Positions 7,435-15,815 of a stretch of DNA of 57,931 nucleotides are shown here, piece by piece. A program made the position numbers and the translations under genes. Below the pieces are notes generated by a model that was given only the letters and a program-made list of their open reading frames with translations, was not told the DNA's origin and ran no database searches. Origin of the DNA: an uncultured Spirochaetaceae bacterium (lineage in GTDB: Bacteria > Spirochaetota > Spirochaetia > Sphaerochaetales > Sphaerochaetaceae); the NCBI GenBank assembly GCA_900315435.1, contig OMYY01000018.1:1-57931 (forward strand), read 5' to 3'. Each line of letters opens with the position of its first letter. Within the stretch, counting starts at the first letter, position 1.

Positions 7435-9147
7435 ATGGCTACAAGACAAGGTTCGGCGCTGGACAGGAAGAAACTGCTCGCCGATCCCATCATGGTGACG
7501 ACAATCGTCGTGCTGATTGCCTTCCTCACCCTGTTCATTTTGTATCCGCTCGCCATCCTGCTGGTCGACAGCGTGATTGCAGGCGGCAAGTTGTCACTCA
7601 GCAATTTTATCCGGATCTTCCACATGCCCAACTTCAACAAGGCGATCACCAACACGCTTCGTGTCGGTTTCGTCGTAGGGCTGATCTCCACGGCGATCGG
7701 CCTGCTGTTCGCCTATGTCGAGGTATACGTAAGGATGGGAAAATGTGTCGGAGGGCTGTTCCAGGTGGTATCCCTGCTGCCTGTCGTCTCCCCTCCGTTC
7801 GTCCTTTCCCTTTCCATGATCATGCTGTTCGGAAAGGCGGGCATCATCACCCGTTACCTGATGGGAATCTACGACCACAGCGTCTATGGTTTCTGGGGTA
7901 TCGTCATCGTCCAGGCGATGACCTTCTTCCCGGTCTGCTACATGATGCTCAAGGGATTGCTCAAGAATATCGATCCGTCCTTGGAGGAGGCTGCCCGCGA
8001 CATGGGAGCGAGCCGCTTCAAGGTGTTCACCAGCGTGACGCTTCCGCTGATGCTGCCTGGTCTCGGCAACGCCTTCCTGGTCACCTTCATCGAATCGATT
8101 GCCGACTTCGCCAACCCGATGTTGATCGGTGGTTCCTATGATACCTTGGCGACGACCATCTATCTGCAGATTACCGGCAACTACGACAAGGCCGGCGCCT
8201 CCGCCATGGCGGTCGTCCTGCTCTCGATCACGATGCTGATGTTCATCGTCCAGAAGTACTATCTTGAGGCCAAGTCCACCGCGACGCTGACCGGCAAGGC
8301 ATCGAGGGCCCGCATGTTGATTGTCGATCCCAGCGTGAAGATTCCTCTTACCATCTTCTGCTCGCTGGTCTCGATTTTCGTCATCGTCATGTACCTGTGC
8401 GTCCCCATCGGTTCCCTGTTCCCGACCTGGGGCTACAAGTTCTTCCCGCTGACCGGCAAATGGTTCCAACAGGTCTTCACCAGATATCGTGGTCTGAAGG
8501 CGTTCAAGGACTCGTTTGTCCTGTCGCTGATTGCCGCGCCGATCACCGCCCTGCTGTCGATGATCATCTCCTACCTGATTGTCAAGCGGAAGTTCGCGGC
8601 CAAAGGCTTCATCGAGGTGGTCTCCATGCTCGCCATGGCCGTTCCCGGTACCGTTCTTGGTGTCGGCTACATCCGCGGCTTCGCTGGCGGTGTGTTCCGC
8701 ACCGGTTTCTTGCAGGGGATTTACGGTACCGGCTTGATTCTGGTCATCGTCTTCATCGTCCGTTCGCTTCCGACTGGAACGCGCAGTGGCATTTCCGCTT
8801 TGCGGCAGATAGACAAGTCGATTGAGGAATCGGCGTACGACATGGGCGCAGACAGTCTGAAGGTGTTCACAACGGTCACCCTTCCGCTGATCAAGGATTC
8901 GTTCCTCAGCGGTCTGGTCACCGCATTCGTCCGCAGCATCACGGCTATCTCGGCCATCATCCTGCTGGTCACGCCGCAGTTCCTGCTGATTACCGTCCAG
9001 ATCAATGAGTTCGCGGAGAAAGGCGCCTACAGTCTCGCCTGCGCCTTCGCGACCATCCTGATCCTCATCACCTATGGAGCCGTCTTCCTGATGAACCTCT
9101 TCATCAAATACTTCGGCACCAGCAGAAAAATCAAGGAGACTGAGTAA
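7435..9147 (+). CDS. ABC importer permease, fused two-domain (FbpB type)
   Basis: A 570-residue inner-membrane protein made of two fused permease halves, each with about six transmembrane segments. Each half has its own loop that contacts the ATPase: LEEAARDMGASRFKVF near residue 182 and IEESAYDMGADSLKVF near 462. Such fused permeases are usual for FbpB/FutB iron and ThiP thiamine importers. The start at 7435 follows ACGAGGAG; the frame extends 20 codons upstream through the intergenic hairpin and that part is not coding. It is followed two bases later by the ATPase gene. Confidence 0.9.
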   Translation: MATRQGSALDRKKLLADPIMVTTIVVLIAFLTLFILYPLAILLVDSVIAGGKLSLSNFIRIFHMPNFNKAITNTLRVGFVVGLISTAIGLLFAYVEVYVRMGKCVGGLFQVVSLLPVVSPPFVLSLSMIMLFGKAGIITRYLMGIYDHSVYGFWGIVIVQAMTFFPVCYMMLKGLLKNIDPSLEEAARDMGASRFKVFTSVTLPLMLPGLGNAFLVTFIESIADFANPMLIGGSYDTLATTIYLQITGNYDKAGASAMAVVLLSITMLMFIVQKYYLEAKSTATLTGKASRARMLIVDPSVKIPLTIFCSLVSIFVIVMYLCVPIGSLFPTWGYKFFPLTGKWFQQVFTRYRGLKAFKDSFVLSLIAAPITALLSMIISYLIVKRKFAAKGFIEVVSMLAMAVPGTVLGVGYIRGFAGGVFRTGFLQGIYGTGLILVIVFIVRSLPTGTRSGISALRQIDKSIEESAYDMGADSLKVFTTVTLPLIKDSFLSGLVTAFVRSITAISAIILLVTPQFLLITVQINEFAEKGAYSLACAFATILILITYGAVFLMNLFIKYFGTSRKIKETE

Positions 9148-9149
9148 GT

Positions 9150-10235
9150 ATGGAAAAAATCAAGAAAGGCGTCCGTTTGGAGCACATTTCGAAAATTTAT
9201 CAGGATCCGAAGACCGGCAAGGATTTCTACGCCGTCAAGGATGCGAACCTTACCATCGAGCCGGGGAGTTTCGTGACCCTGCTCGGACCCTCTGGTTGCG
9301 GGAAAACGACTACGCTACGCATGATTGCCGGTTTCGAGAGCCCGGACTCGGGCGAAATCTATCTTGGTGACGATCCAATCAACAGCCTGACGCCCAACAA
9401 ACGCGATACCGCCATGGTCTTCCAGAGTTATGCGTTGCTTCCCCATTACAATATTTTCGACAACGTCGCCTATGGCTTGAAACTGCGCAAGTTCCCCCAC
9501 GAGGTGATCAAGGAAAAAGTGACGAAGATCCTTGAGCTGGTGCAGCTTTCCGGCATGGAAAGCCGCATGACCAACCAGCTTTCCGGTGGCCAGCAGCAAC
9601 GTGTCGCCTTGGCCCGTGCTTTGGTCATCGAGCCTTCCGTGCTGCTGTTCGACGAGCCGCTTTCCAATCTGGACGCCAAGCTGCGTGTCTCGATGCGGAC
9701 TGAGATCCGCCGTATCCAGCAGGAGGTCGGCATCACCGCTGTCTACGTCACCCACGACCAGAGTGAAGCCATGGCCATCAGCGACAAGATCATCATCATG
9801 AACCATGGAGAGGTCGCCCAAGTCGGCACCCCCCAGGAAATCTACTATCATCCGGTCAACGAGTTCGTCGCCGATTTCATCGGTGAGGCGAACTTCCTCA
9901 GGGGGAAGATGACGGGACGGGACGAGAAGGGCCTCTGCATCCTCGAGGTGCATGGCAATCCGGTGCGTGTCGTTGGCGATGATGCGATGCAGGAAGGCAA
10001 GACCTACACGGCAGTGCTCCGCCCCGAGGCGGCAACGCTTGCCGACGAGGGAGGGGTGCCCTGCAAGGTGGTGCTTTCCTGTTTCATGGGTTCCTATCAG
10101 AACTACCACGTCATGGTCGGCGATACCCTGGTCAAGTTGGAAGAGCCCAATCCGAAGAACAAGAAAGTCTACAAGGTAGGCGATGCCTGCCGTCTGGTCT
10201 TCGCTCCTGAATCGGTGCATGTGCTTGGGGACTGA
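9150..10235 (+). CDS. ABC importer ATPase (FbpC/PotA type)
   Basis: A 361-residue ATPase that drives the permease encoded just upstream. It has Walker A GPSGCGKTT (near residue 45), signature LSGGQQQR (near 144), Walker B LLFDEPLSNLD (near 165) and the switch TYVTHDQSEA-like region. A C-terminal TOBE-type domain (from about 240) is of the kind found in iron, spermidine and maltose importers. It is the only importer ATPase in the window outside the oligopeptide-class one, so it may or may not also serve the mannoside permeases. A terminator follows at 10260. Confidence 0.9.
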   Translation: MEKIKKGVRLEHISKIYQDPKTGKDFYAVKDANLTIEPGSFVTLLGPSGCGKTTTLRMIAGFESPDSGEIYLGDDPINSLTPNKRDTAMVFQSYALLPHYNIFDNVAYGLKLRKFPHEVIKEKVTKILELVQLSGMESRMTNQLSGGQQQRVALARALVIEPSVLLFDEPLSNLDAKLRVSMRTEIRRIQQEVGITAVYVTHDQSEAMAISDKIIIMNHGEVAQVGTPQEIYYHPVNEFVADFIGEANFLRGKMTGRDEKGLCILEVHGNPVRVVGDDAMQEGKTYTAVLRPEAATLADEGGVPCKVVLSCFMGSYQNYHVMVGDTLVKLEEPNPKNKKVYKVGDACRLVFAPESVHVLGD

Positions 10236-10259
10236 GTGGAACCGAAGAGAAATCGATTG

Positions 10260-10293
10260 ACAGGAGGCCGGCGTTCGTCCGGTCTCTTGTTTT
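10260..10293 (+). terminator. Rho-independent terminator of the iron-type operon
   Basis: A 12-base stem, ACAGGAGGCCGG against CCGGTCTCTTGT with two G-T pairs, a 7-base loop and TTTT. It begins 25 bases after the ATPase stop. Confidence 0.75.
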
Positions 10294-10294
10294 C

Positions 10295-10312
10295 AGCCAG
10301 CCATGGCTGGCT
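10295..10312. repeat. Perfect 18-base palindrome
   Basis: AGCCAGCCATGGCTGGCT is fully self-complementary. It lies directly after the terminator and about 100 bases before the PrsW-like gene. It could be an operator or the remains of a second hairpin. Confidence 0.5.
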
Positions 10313-10411
10313 TTGGAGAGGGAAATCGGCTTCTCGCTCTTGATTGTCCTGCATCTCTTGGGCACATTTGGAGAAGACGGATCCATTCTGTCGATGCGGG
10401 AGGAAAACGCG

Positions 10412-11137
10412 ATGCTGTTCTTGTGGCCTTTCGAACTTCTGGCGCTCATCTATCTTGGCGCGGCACTCATTCCTGGTTTTTTCTTGCTTAGGTATGTCTA
10501 CCATCTGGACAAGGTGGAGAAAGAGGATCCGCGCTTGCTTGGTTCGCTTGTCGTCCAAGGCGTCAAGGCCGCTCTTCTCTCGATCCTGCTCGAGTTTGTC
10601 GGGTCGATCGTGCTCGATGTGGGCATCTCCCGGGACAGCCCGATATACACGTTGTTCTTCGCCTTCTTCGTTGTTGCGGCGGTGGAGGAAGGGACGAAGT
10701 TCTTCTTCCTGAAGAAGCGGAGTTGGTATATTCCCGATTTCAACTTCCGGTTCGATGGAATCGTCTACGCATGTTTCACTTCGATGGGTTTCGCCATGTT
10801 CGAGAACGTGAAGTACGTGTTCAGCTACGGACTGCAAGTGGCGCTTCCCCGTGCGATTCTCGCCGTTCCTGGGCATCTCGGATTTTCCGTGTTCATGGGG
10901 GTCTTCTACGGACTCGCCAAGCATTACGACATCCGTGGCAGGAAAATGGCGCAGAAGATCTGTCTCTTTTTCGCATGGTTCTCCGCCATGCTGCTCCATG
11001 GCATCTATGACTTCTGCCTGATGCGGGAGACAGGAGAGACCATGCTGGTTTTCCTGCTTTTCGTCGTTGCCATGTACATCGTCGTCATCACCCTGCTGAA
11101 AAAGACGTCTGCACACGACAAGCCGGTATGGGCTTAG
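10412..11137 (+). CDS. PrsW-family intramembrane metalloprotease
   Basis: A 241-residue membrane protein with about seven hydrophobic segments. It carries the PrsW motifs: VEEGTKFFFL (Glu pair), FDGIVYACFTSMGFAMFENV, PGHLGFSVFMGVFYG and LLHGIYDF. PrsW of Bacillus cleaves an anti-sigma factor within the membrane; relatives include CAAX-type proteases. The substrate here is unknown and no anti-sigma factor is encoded nearby. The start at 10412 is chosen for GGGAGG eight bases upstream; an open frame from TTG 10313 lacks such a site. The gene converges with the next one, with only three bases between the stops. Confidence 0.85.
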   Translation: MLFLWPFELLALIYLGAALIPGFFLLRYVYHLDKVEKEDPRLLGSLVVQGVKAALLSILLEFVGSIVLDVGISRDSPIYTLFFAFFVVAAVEEGTKFFFLKKRSWYIPDFNFRFDGIVYACFTSMGFAMFENVKYVFSYGLQVALPRAILAVPGHLGFSVFMGVFYGLAKHYDIRGRKMAQKICLFFAWFSAMLLHGIYDFCLMRETGETMLVFLLFVVAMYIVVITLLKKTSAHDKPVWA

Positions 11138-11140
11138 GAG

Positions 11141-11638
11141 TCATGGGTCGAGGCGGATGAAGCTGACCTGATTGCCATGCAGTTCGATTATTCTTTTCAG
11201 GTCTTCTGTCCGCATCCAGAGCGTTGCGGTATTTCTCTCGGGATTGACGGCGATTTCTCCGCCTTGGAAATCCTGGTCGATGAAGACGGCCACCTTCCGC
11301 TCGGTGTCGTTGAGGATTCCCAGCGGCGTGACCGATCCGGCTTTCAGGCCAAGGTACTGGCCCAGCTCTTCTTGCGAGGCAAAGGAAAGCGGCCTGCTCT
11401 GGATGGTTTTCCTGAGCTCTTTCAAGTCGACGCGCTTGTCTCCTTTGATGACGACCAGGTAGTAGTTCCGTTTCTTGTCGTCACGAAGGAACAGATTCTT
11501 GGCGACAGCCTGGGTGTCCTCGCCTAGGCCGAGCTTCTCCATCTCCTCCATCGTGAAGACAGCCGGATGGGCGACCATGCGGTAGGCCACCTGCTTCTCT
11601 CTGAGCATCTTGAAGACTTCTTCACGGGAAAGCGCCAT
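11141..11638 (-). CDS. YbaK/ProXp-type aminoacyl-tRNA deacylase
   Basis: A 165-residue single-domain protein of the YbaK/prolyl-tRNA editing family. It clears mischarged tRNA, typically Ala- or Cys-tRNA(Pro). Motifs seen: AKNLFLRDDKKRNYYLVVI, the lysine-containing GDKRVDLKEL, SVTPLGILND and the C-terminal NPERNTATL. These match stand-alone PrdX/ProXp-ala proteins rather than a fused prolyl-tRNA synthetase domain. The start codon overlaps the stop of a 74-residue gene upstream (TAATG), so the two are coupled. A second, different YbaK-type gene lies 300 bases away on the other strand. Confidence 0.85.
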   Translation of the reverse strand: MALSREEVFKMLREKQVAYRMVAHPAVFTMEEMEKLGLGEDTQAVAKNLFLRDDKKRNYYLVVIKGDKRVDLKELRKTIQSRPLSFASQEELGQYLGLKAGSVTPLGILNDTERKVAVFIDQDFQGGEIAVNPERNTATLWMRTEDLKRIIELHGNQVSFIRLDP

Positions 11639-11862
11639 TACAGGGAAATCGGCTCCTTTTGGATGTCATGGATGTCATCCAGGTCGAAGGTCCTGCCGTA
11701 GATGGTGACCAGCCCCGCGTCAGGCTGGATGAGGGAGATGGGGCCGGTGACCTGCTCGTCCCTTGTGGCGATGGTGACGGTCTGGCCGATGGAAAGGCTC
11801 TGCAACATACGGGAAAGTTCTTCCTTGGCATGTTTATGGGGTTTGTTGGTTGCGTAGAACAT
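11638..11862 (-). CDS. Small protein of unknown function, 74 residues
   Basis: Real gene by context: its stop overlaps the start of the deacylase gene as TAATG, and it begins at an ATG 83 bases from the divergent YbaK-type gene. The N-terminal third is helical and charged (HKHAKEELSRMLQSL). The rest looks like a small beta-rich fold, with a glycine turn and alternating residues around GPISLIQPDAGLVTIYGR and a final FDLDDIHDI. This recalls YolD-like or SH3-like proteins but no motif settles it. The operon suggests a link to translation quality control. Confidence 0.65.
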   Translation of the reverse strand: MFYATNKPHKHAKEELSRMLQSLSIGQTVTIATRDEQVTGPISLIQPDAGLVTIYGRTFDLDDIHDIQKEPISL

Positions 11863-11945
11863 AGCTTATCCTACCATACACCAGGCACGGATGGCGACAT
11901 GGTTCCCCCTTTTCCGGTACACTGCCTTGCAAGAGGAAGGAGACG

Positions 11946-12434
11946 ATGTCGTATCAGGATGTGCGGGCTTTTTTGCGACAGAACGGTCTTGCTGGCCGGG
12001 AGATGCTGCTGAAAGACAGCATCGACACGGTGGAGCATGCCGTCGCCGCCATCGGTTGCCGTGAAGCGGGACAAATCATGAAGTCCCTGTCGTTTCTGAC
12101 TGATGGAGGGCCGGTCATGGTCTGCATGGCGGGCGATGCCAGGATCTCCAACCCCAAGTACAAGGCGTATTTCCACCAGAAGGCAAGCATGATTCCCTTC
12201 GACCAGGTGGAAGCCTTGACCGGTCATGCCCCGGGCGGCGTTTGTCCGTTCGGCCTGAAGGAAGGCGTGAAGGTCTATCTCGATGTCTCGCTCAGACGGT
12301 ATGACAAGGTCTATTCCGCCGGGGGCGACGACCACAGTGCGATTCCCTTCTCGCCGGATGAGCTGGACAGGTATGTGAAGCCCGTTGCCTGGATTGATGT
12401 CTGCAAGGATTGGCGCGGGCTTCCTAGTCGTTGA
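11946..12434 (+). CDS. YbaK/EbsC-family deacylase
   Basis: A 162-residue protein of the YbaK/EbsC branch, which hydrolyses Cys-tRNA(Pro) and similar mischarged tRNAs. It shows IMKSLSFLTDGGPVMVCMAG with the conserved lysine, DARISNPKYKAYF, and the hallmark TGHAPGGVCPFGL followed by VYLDVSLRRYD and YSAGGDDHSA. A ribosome site AGGAAGGAG precedes the ATG. It is divergent from the 74-residue gene and converges with the MarR remnant, whose stop lies 11 bases inside this gene's end. Confidence 0.85.
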   Translation: MSYQDVRAFLRQNGLAGREMLLKDSIDTVEHAVAAIGCREAGQIMKSLSFLTDGGPVMVCMAGDARISNPKYKAYFHQKASMIPFDQVEALTGHAPGGVCPFGLKEGVKVYLDVSLRRYDKVYSAGGDDHSAIPFSPDELDRYVKPVAWIDVCKDWRGLPSR

Positions 12435-12778
12435 TGGCATCCAGGTGCTTGAGCACCTTTCCCAGCAACATGTTCAGTCGGGAAAGCTCCTCCGGGGTCA
12501 ATCCGAGATTCTGGATACGCTGTTGCTCTTCCTTGTCTGAAAAGAAATGGGCGCAGATGGAAGAACCTTTCTCCCTGAGCTGCACGTATTTCACCCGCTT
12601 GTCGGTGGGATCGCCGAGTTTCCGTACGAACTGCTTTTTCTCGAGGCGGGTGACCGTGCAGAAGGTGGTGGACTGGGCGAGATGGAGCCGCAGTTCCAGC
12701 TCCTTGAAGGAGAGCTTGTGCTCGGGAGCGGACCAGAGCTCGCCTCGTATTGAAGTTCCTCGGCATGATTTTCAGCAT
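12424..12778 (-). pseudogene. MarR-family regulator remnant
   Basis: The frame that ends at 12424 encodes a clear MarR winged helix: ELWSAPEHKLSFKELELRLH, LAQSTTFCTVTRLEKKQFV and PTDKRVKYVQLREKG. That frame is closed by a stop just upstream and has no start codon. A good start with ribosome site (AAGGAGG, then ATG at 12778, MLKIMPRNF) is in another frame. At least two frame changes would be needed to join them, and the usual first helices of a MarR protein are missing. It is therefore a shortened, frameshifted remnant, or damaged by base errors. It faces the symporter gene, whose promoter contains a MarR-like dyad. Confidence 0.7.
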
Positions 12779-12863
12779 AGGCAGTCCTCCTTGCCGTCGT
12801 GTGCAACTTGGAATTGCTGCTTTGTTGGAAAGGGGAAAGCTGACGGATAATATGTTACGATTC

Positions 12864-12897
12864 GATACAAATTGTGAAATATAATACAAAATGTATT
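12864..12897. promoter_or_regulatory. MarR-type operator pair
   Basis: AATACA-AAA-TGTATT (12883-12897) is a perfect inverted repeat with a 3-base spacer. Just upstream, GATACAAATTGTGA (12864-12877) is a weaker copy of the same pattern. The pair lies between the MarR remnant and the symporter gene in an A+T-rich stretch. The site probably served the regulator that is now broken, or a related one elsewhere. Confidence 0.5.
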
Positions 12898-12969
12898 GAC
12901 CAAAAGAATACGGGAGCGATATGTTACAAGCTAGTTCTTGAAAAGACTCTTTTGCTTGAGGAGGACGTT

Positions 12970-14223
12970 ATGGAAAAACAAGACGTCATGAAAAATTATC
13001 GATTCCTGCTGATTCTGATCGCCGCCATGGTGCTTGGCTCGGTGGTGGGAGCGGTTGCTCCCGGCTTTGCCACCTTGATCCAGCCGCTCGGCCAGGTCTT
13101 CATCAATATGATGTTCTGCATCGTGGTTCCGTTGGTCTTTGGCTCGATCGCCTCCTCCATCGCCTCCATGCGGTCACGCAGTCGCGCAGGCAAGATCCTT
13201 GGCGCGACAGTTGCCACGTTTCTGGTCACCGGTGCCTTCGCCGCTGTGGTCATGTTCGTGCTGATGAAGATTTTCCCTCCGGTATTGGTACCGTGGACCG
13301 ATGTTGTCACCGAGGAGATCGGCGATCACGCGACGATGGGGCAGATGGTGGTGAACTTCTTTACCGCCAGTGATTTCCCCGGCCTGATTTCCCGCCGTGC
13401 GATGCTGCCGCTGATTGTCTTTTCCCTGCTCTTCGGCTTTTCGGTCAACCTGGTCGAGCACGGGGAAGGGGTGATGACCTCGTTCCTTGACGCCTTGACC
13501 AAAGTGATGCTGCAGTTCGTGCAGGTGATCACCTACTACGCTCCGGTCGCTTTCTTCGCCATTTTTGCCGGTCTGATCGCCGACTATGGTCCGCAACTGG
13601 TCGCTGGTTCCTACGGCAGGGCTCTTGCCGTCTACTATCCGCTCTGCTTCGTCTATCTGTTCACCGCCTTCCCGCTTTTCGCGGCTATCGGCGGTGGCAA
13701 GGGGGCGGTGAAGGTGATGTTCCACCACCTTGCCAGGCCGGCGGTGGTTTCCCTTGGCACCTGCTCGTCCGTCGCCACGATTCCCACCAACATGGCGGTG
13801 GCTGAGGAGTCCGGCATCTCGAAAGATGTTTCCGAGATGGTCGTTCCCCTTGGCGCGACGATGCACATGGACGGCTCCAGTTTCTCCTGTGTCCTGAAGA
13901 TCGCTTTTGTCCTCGGCGTGCTCGGTTATCCGATGTCGTGGGCCCAGCTTCCCTTCATCGTCCTGGTCGCGGTGCTCTCTTCGGTCGGCATGAGCGGTGT
14001 TCCGGGTGGCGGCTATATCGGAGAGTACATCATCTGCACCATTTTCTTCCCCAACGAGATGGAGCTTGCCTTCCCGATTCTGGTCGCCATCGGCAACCTG
14101 GTCGATCCCCCGGCGACCATGATCAACGCCGCCGGCGACTACGTGGTCTCTTTCATTGTCAGCCGCTTTGTCGACGGCAAGGATTGGCTGCAGAAGAAAC
14201 TGGCTGCCGGAGAGGTGCGGTAA
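12970..14223 (+). CDS. Dicarboxylate/amino acid:cation symporter (DAACS family)
   Basis: A 417-residue membrane carrier with about eight transmembrane helices and two re-entrant loops. It takes up dicarboxylates, glutamate, aspartate or serine with Na+ or H+. Family marks are the serine-rich loop GTCSSVATIPTNMA (near residue 262), GATMHMDGSSFSCVLK (near 297) and GVPGGGYIGEY (near 343). ATG 12970 follows GAGGAGG with normal spacing; an in-frame ATG at 12874 falls in the operator region and is unlikely. lysA follows four bases later, which hints that the substrate may be linked to amino acid metabolism. Confidence 0.88.
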   Translation: MEKQDVMKNYRFLLILIAAMVLGSVVGAVAPGFATLIQPLGQVFINMMFCIVVPLVFGSIASSIASMRSRSRAGKILGATVATFLVTGAFAAVVMFVLMKIFPPVLVPWTDVVTEEIGDHATMGQMVVNFFTASDFPGLISRRAMLPLIVFSLLFGFSVNLVEHGEGVMTSFLDALTKVMLQFVQVITYYAPVAFFAIFAGLIADYGPQLVAGSYGRALAVYYPLCFVYLFTAFPLFAAIGGGKGAVKVMFHHLARPAVVSLGTCSSVATIPTNMAVAEESGISKDVSEMVVPLGATMHMDGSSFSCVLKIAFVLGVLGYPMSWAQLPFIVLVAVLSSVGMSGVPGGGYIGEYIICTIFFPNEMELAFPILVAIGNLVDPPATMINAAGDYVVSFIVSRFVDGKDWLQKKLAAGEVR

Positions 14224-14227
14224 ACCG

Positions 14228-15529
14228 ATGATTTGCGAGAATATTTCGGTTTCGAGAGACGGTTCCCACCTGCTGTTCGCAGGCCAGGATACCGTCTCCC
14301 TGGCGCAGGAGTACGGGACTCCGCTCTATCTGATGGACGAGGAACGGATTCGTAGCCGTTGCAGGACCTATAAGGCCGCCTTTGCCAGGAATTTCGGCCC
14401 TGGCTCGGTTCCGCTCTACGCCTCCAAGGCCAATTGCTTCAAACGGATGTACCAGATCATGCAGGAAGAGGGGATGGGAATCGACGTCGTCTCCTCGGGC
14501 GAGATCTATACCGCCCTGCAGGCAGGATTCGACCTTTCCAAGGCGTATTTCCATTCGAACAACAAGACCGACTGGGACGTCGCATATGCGATGGACAACC
14601 ATGTCGGATATTTCGTCGCCGATAATGCAGAGGAGATCAAGGCGGTCGAGCGCGAAGCCGGGAAACGGAATTTCCGCCAGCAGGTGTTGCTCCGCCTGAC
14701 TCCGGGAATCGACCCGCACACCTACGAGGCGATTTCCACTGGAAAGGTGGATTCGAAGTTTGGCGTCGCCATCGAGACCGGGCAGGCTTCCGATTTGGTG
14801 GGATTTGTCCTGAAGCAGCCTCATGTCGAGCTGTGTGGTTTCCACTGCCACGTTGGCTCGCAGGTGTTCGCCGAGGATGTCTTTGAGCGCGCTGCCGTGA
14901 AGATGCTGGACTTCATCGCGGAGATGAAGCGGAAGTATGGGTACGAGGCCCGACAGCTGGATCTGGGGGGCGGGTATGGGGTCCGGTATGTGGAGTCAGA
15001 CCCGCACCTGGATATCGACGTCAAGGTAGACGAGGTGGCCAGGACAATCCACTCCACCTGCGAGAGGCTTGGCATCCGCGAGCCGGAAATCCACATGGAA
15101 CCCGGTCGCTCGATCGTGGCTGACGCAGGCATGGTGCTCTACACGGTCGGGACGGTGAAGACTATTCCCGGTTACAAGAGCTATGTCTCGATTGACGGCG
15201 GCATGGGAGACAGTCCTCGCTACGCCCTGTACAAGGCAAAGTATACCCTGTACGCGGCGAACAAGATGGCGGAGCCCTGTGATTTCAAGGCGTCCGTGGT
15301 CGGTCGTTGCTGCGAGAGCGGGGATATCATCCAAGCGGGAGTGATGCTTCCATCCTCCATCCATCGCGGGGATATCATCGCATTGTGCACTACCGGCGCC
15401 TACCATTATTCGATGGCATCCAACTACAACCGGCTGCCCCGGCCCGCGACGGTCATGCTTTCAGGCGGGACCTCCTATGTGGCGGTGCGCCGCGAATCCC
15501 TCGAGGATCTGGTGCGCAACGACCTGTGA
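14228..15529 (+). CDS. lysA: Diaminopimelate decarboxylase
   Basis: Makes L-lysine from meso-diaminopimelate, the last step of lysine synthesis. The 433-residue protein has the PLP lysine motif YASKANCFKRM (near residue 62), HCHVGSQ (near 208), the glycine loop LDLGGGYGVRY (near 244), EPGRSIVADAG (near 290) and the substrate-binding CCESGDII. The length is normal for the family. The ATG at 14228 lies four bases after the symporter stop, so the genes are probably co-transcribed. Other decarboxylases of the same fold exist, but the order of motifs fits LysA well. Confidence 0.92.
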   Translation: MICENISVSRDGSHLLFAGQDTVSLAQEYGTPLYLMDEERIRSRCRTYKAAFARNFGPGSVPLYASKANCFKRMYQIMQEEGMGIDVVSSGEIYTALQAGFDLSKAYFHSNNKTDWDVAYAMDNHVGYFVADNAEEIKAVEREAGKRNFRQQVLLRLTPGIDPHTYEAISTGKVDSKFGVAIETGQASDLVGFVLKQPHVELCGFHCHVGSQVFAEDVFERAAVKMLDFIAEMKRKYGYEARQLDLGGGYGVRYVESDPHLDIDVKVDEVARTIHSTCERLGIREPEIHMEPGRSIVADAGMVLYTVGTVKTIPGYKSYVSIDGGMGDSPRYALYKAKYTLYAANKMAEPCDFKASVVGRCCESGDIIQAGVMLPSSIHRGDIIALCTTGAYHYSMASNYNRLPRPATVMLSGGTSYVAVRRESLEDLVRNDL

Positions 15530-15544
15530 GCTTTCGGGTTCCGG

Positions 15545-15788
15545 TCAGGAAAGCGCTTCTTTCAGGGCCTTGAGCTCGGTTTCCGTTTCCGTCAGCCCGA
15601 CCCGTTCCTTCAGATACCAGGTGGGCTCCGATGGTCAACGTGACTATGTCACCGGCCTCGAAGCCTTGGCTTTGCAGCTCCGCGTTCGGCATGGCGAAGA
15701 TGACGTTGCCGTACTTGTCGATGGTGCTGACCGTGGTGGAAACCAAAAGAATGGCGATTCAAAGGGCAAGCATGGGATGTTTCTGCAT
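15545..15788 (-). pseudogene. Remnant of SAM hydroxide adenosyltransferase-like gene joined to a foreign tail
   Basis: From ATG 15788 the frame reads MQKHPMLAL, then TGA, then in the same frame IAILLVSTTVSTIDKYGNVI and NAELQSQGFEAGDIVTLTIG. The whole looks like a signal peptide broken by a stop, followed by the start of a domain like the C-terminal one of SAM hydroxide adenosyltransferases (IDKYGNV). After TIGAH the homology ends. A different frame then reads TWYLKERVGLTETETEL to a stop at 15545, which looks like the C-terminus of another gene. This suggests a deletion that joined two genes, followed by decay. Confidence 0.5.
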
Positions 15789-15815
15789 CGTACTACCTCT
15801 GTATGGCCAAAGGAA

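Noticed and set aside
4866-7691. A single 941-residue protein on the reverse strand
   Set aside because: Only the part from 5843 down is pectinesterase. The upper part is antisense to the importer genes and has no protein-like features.
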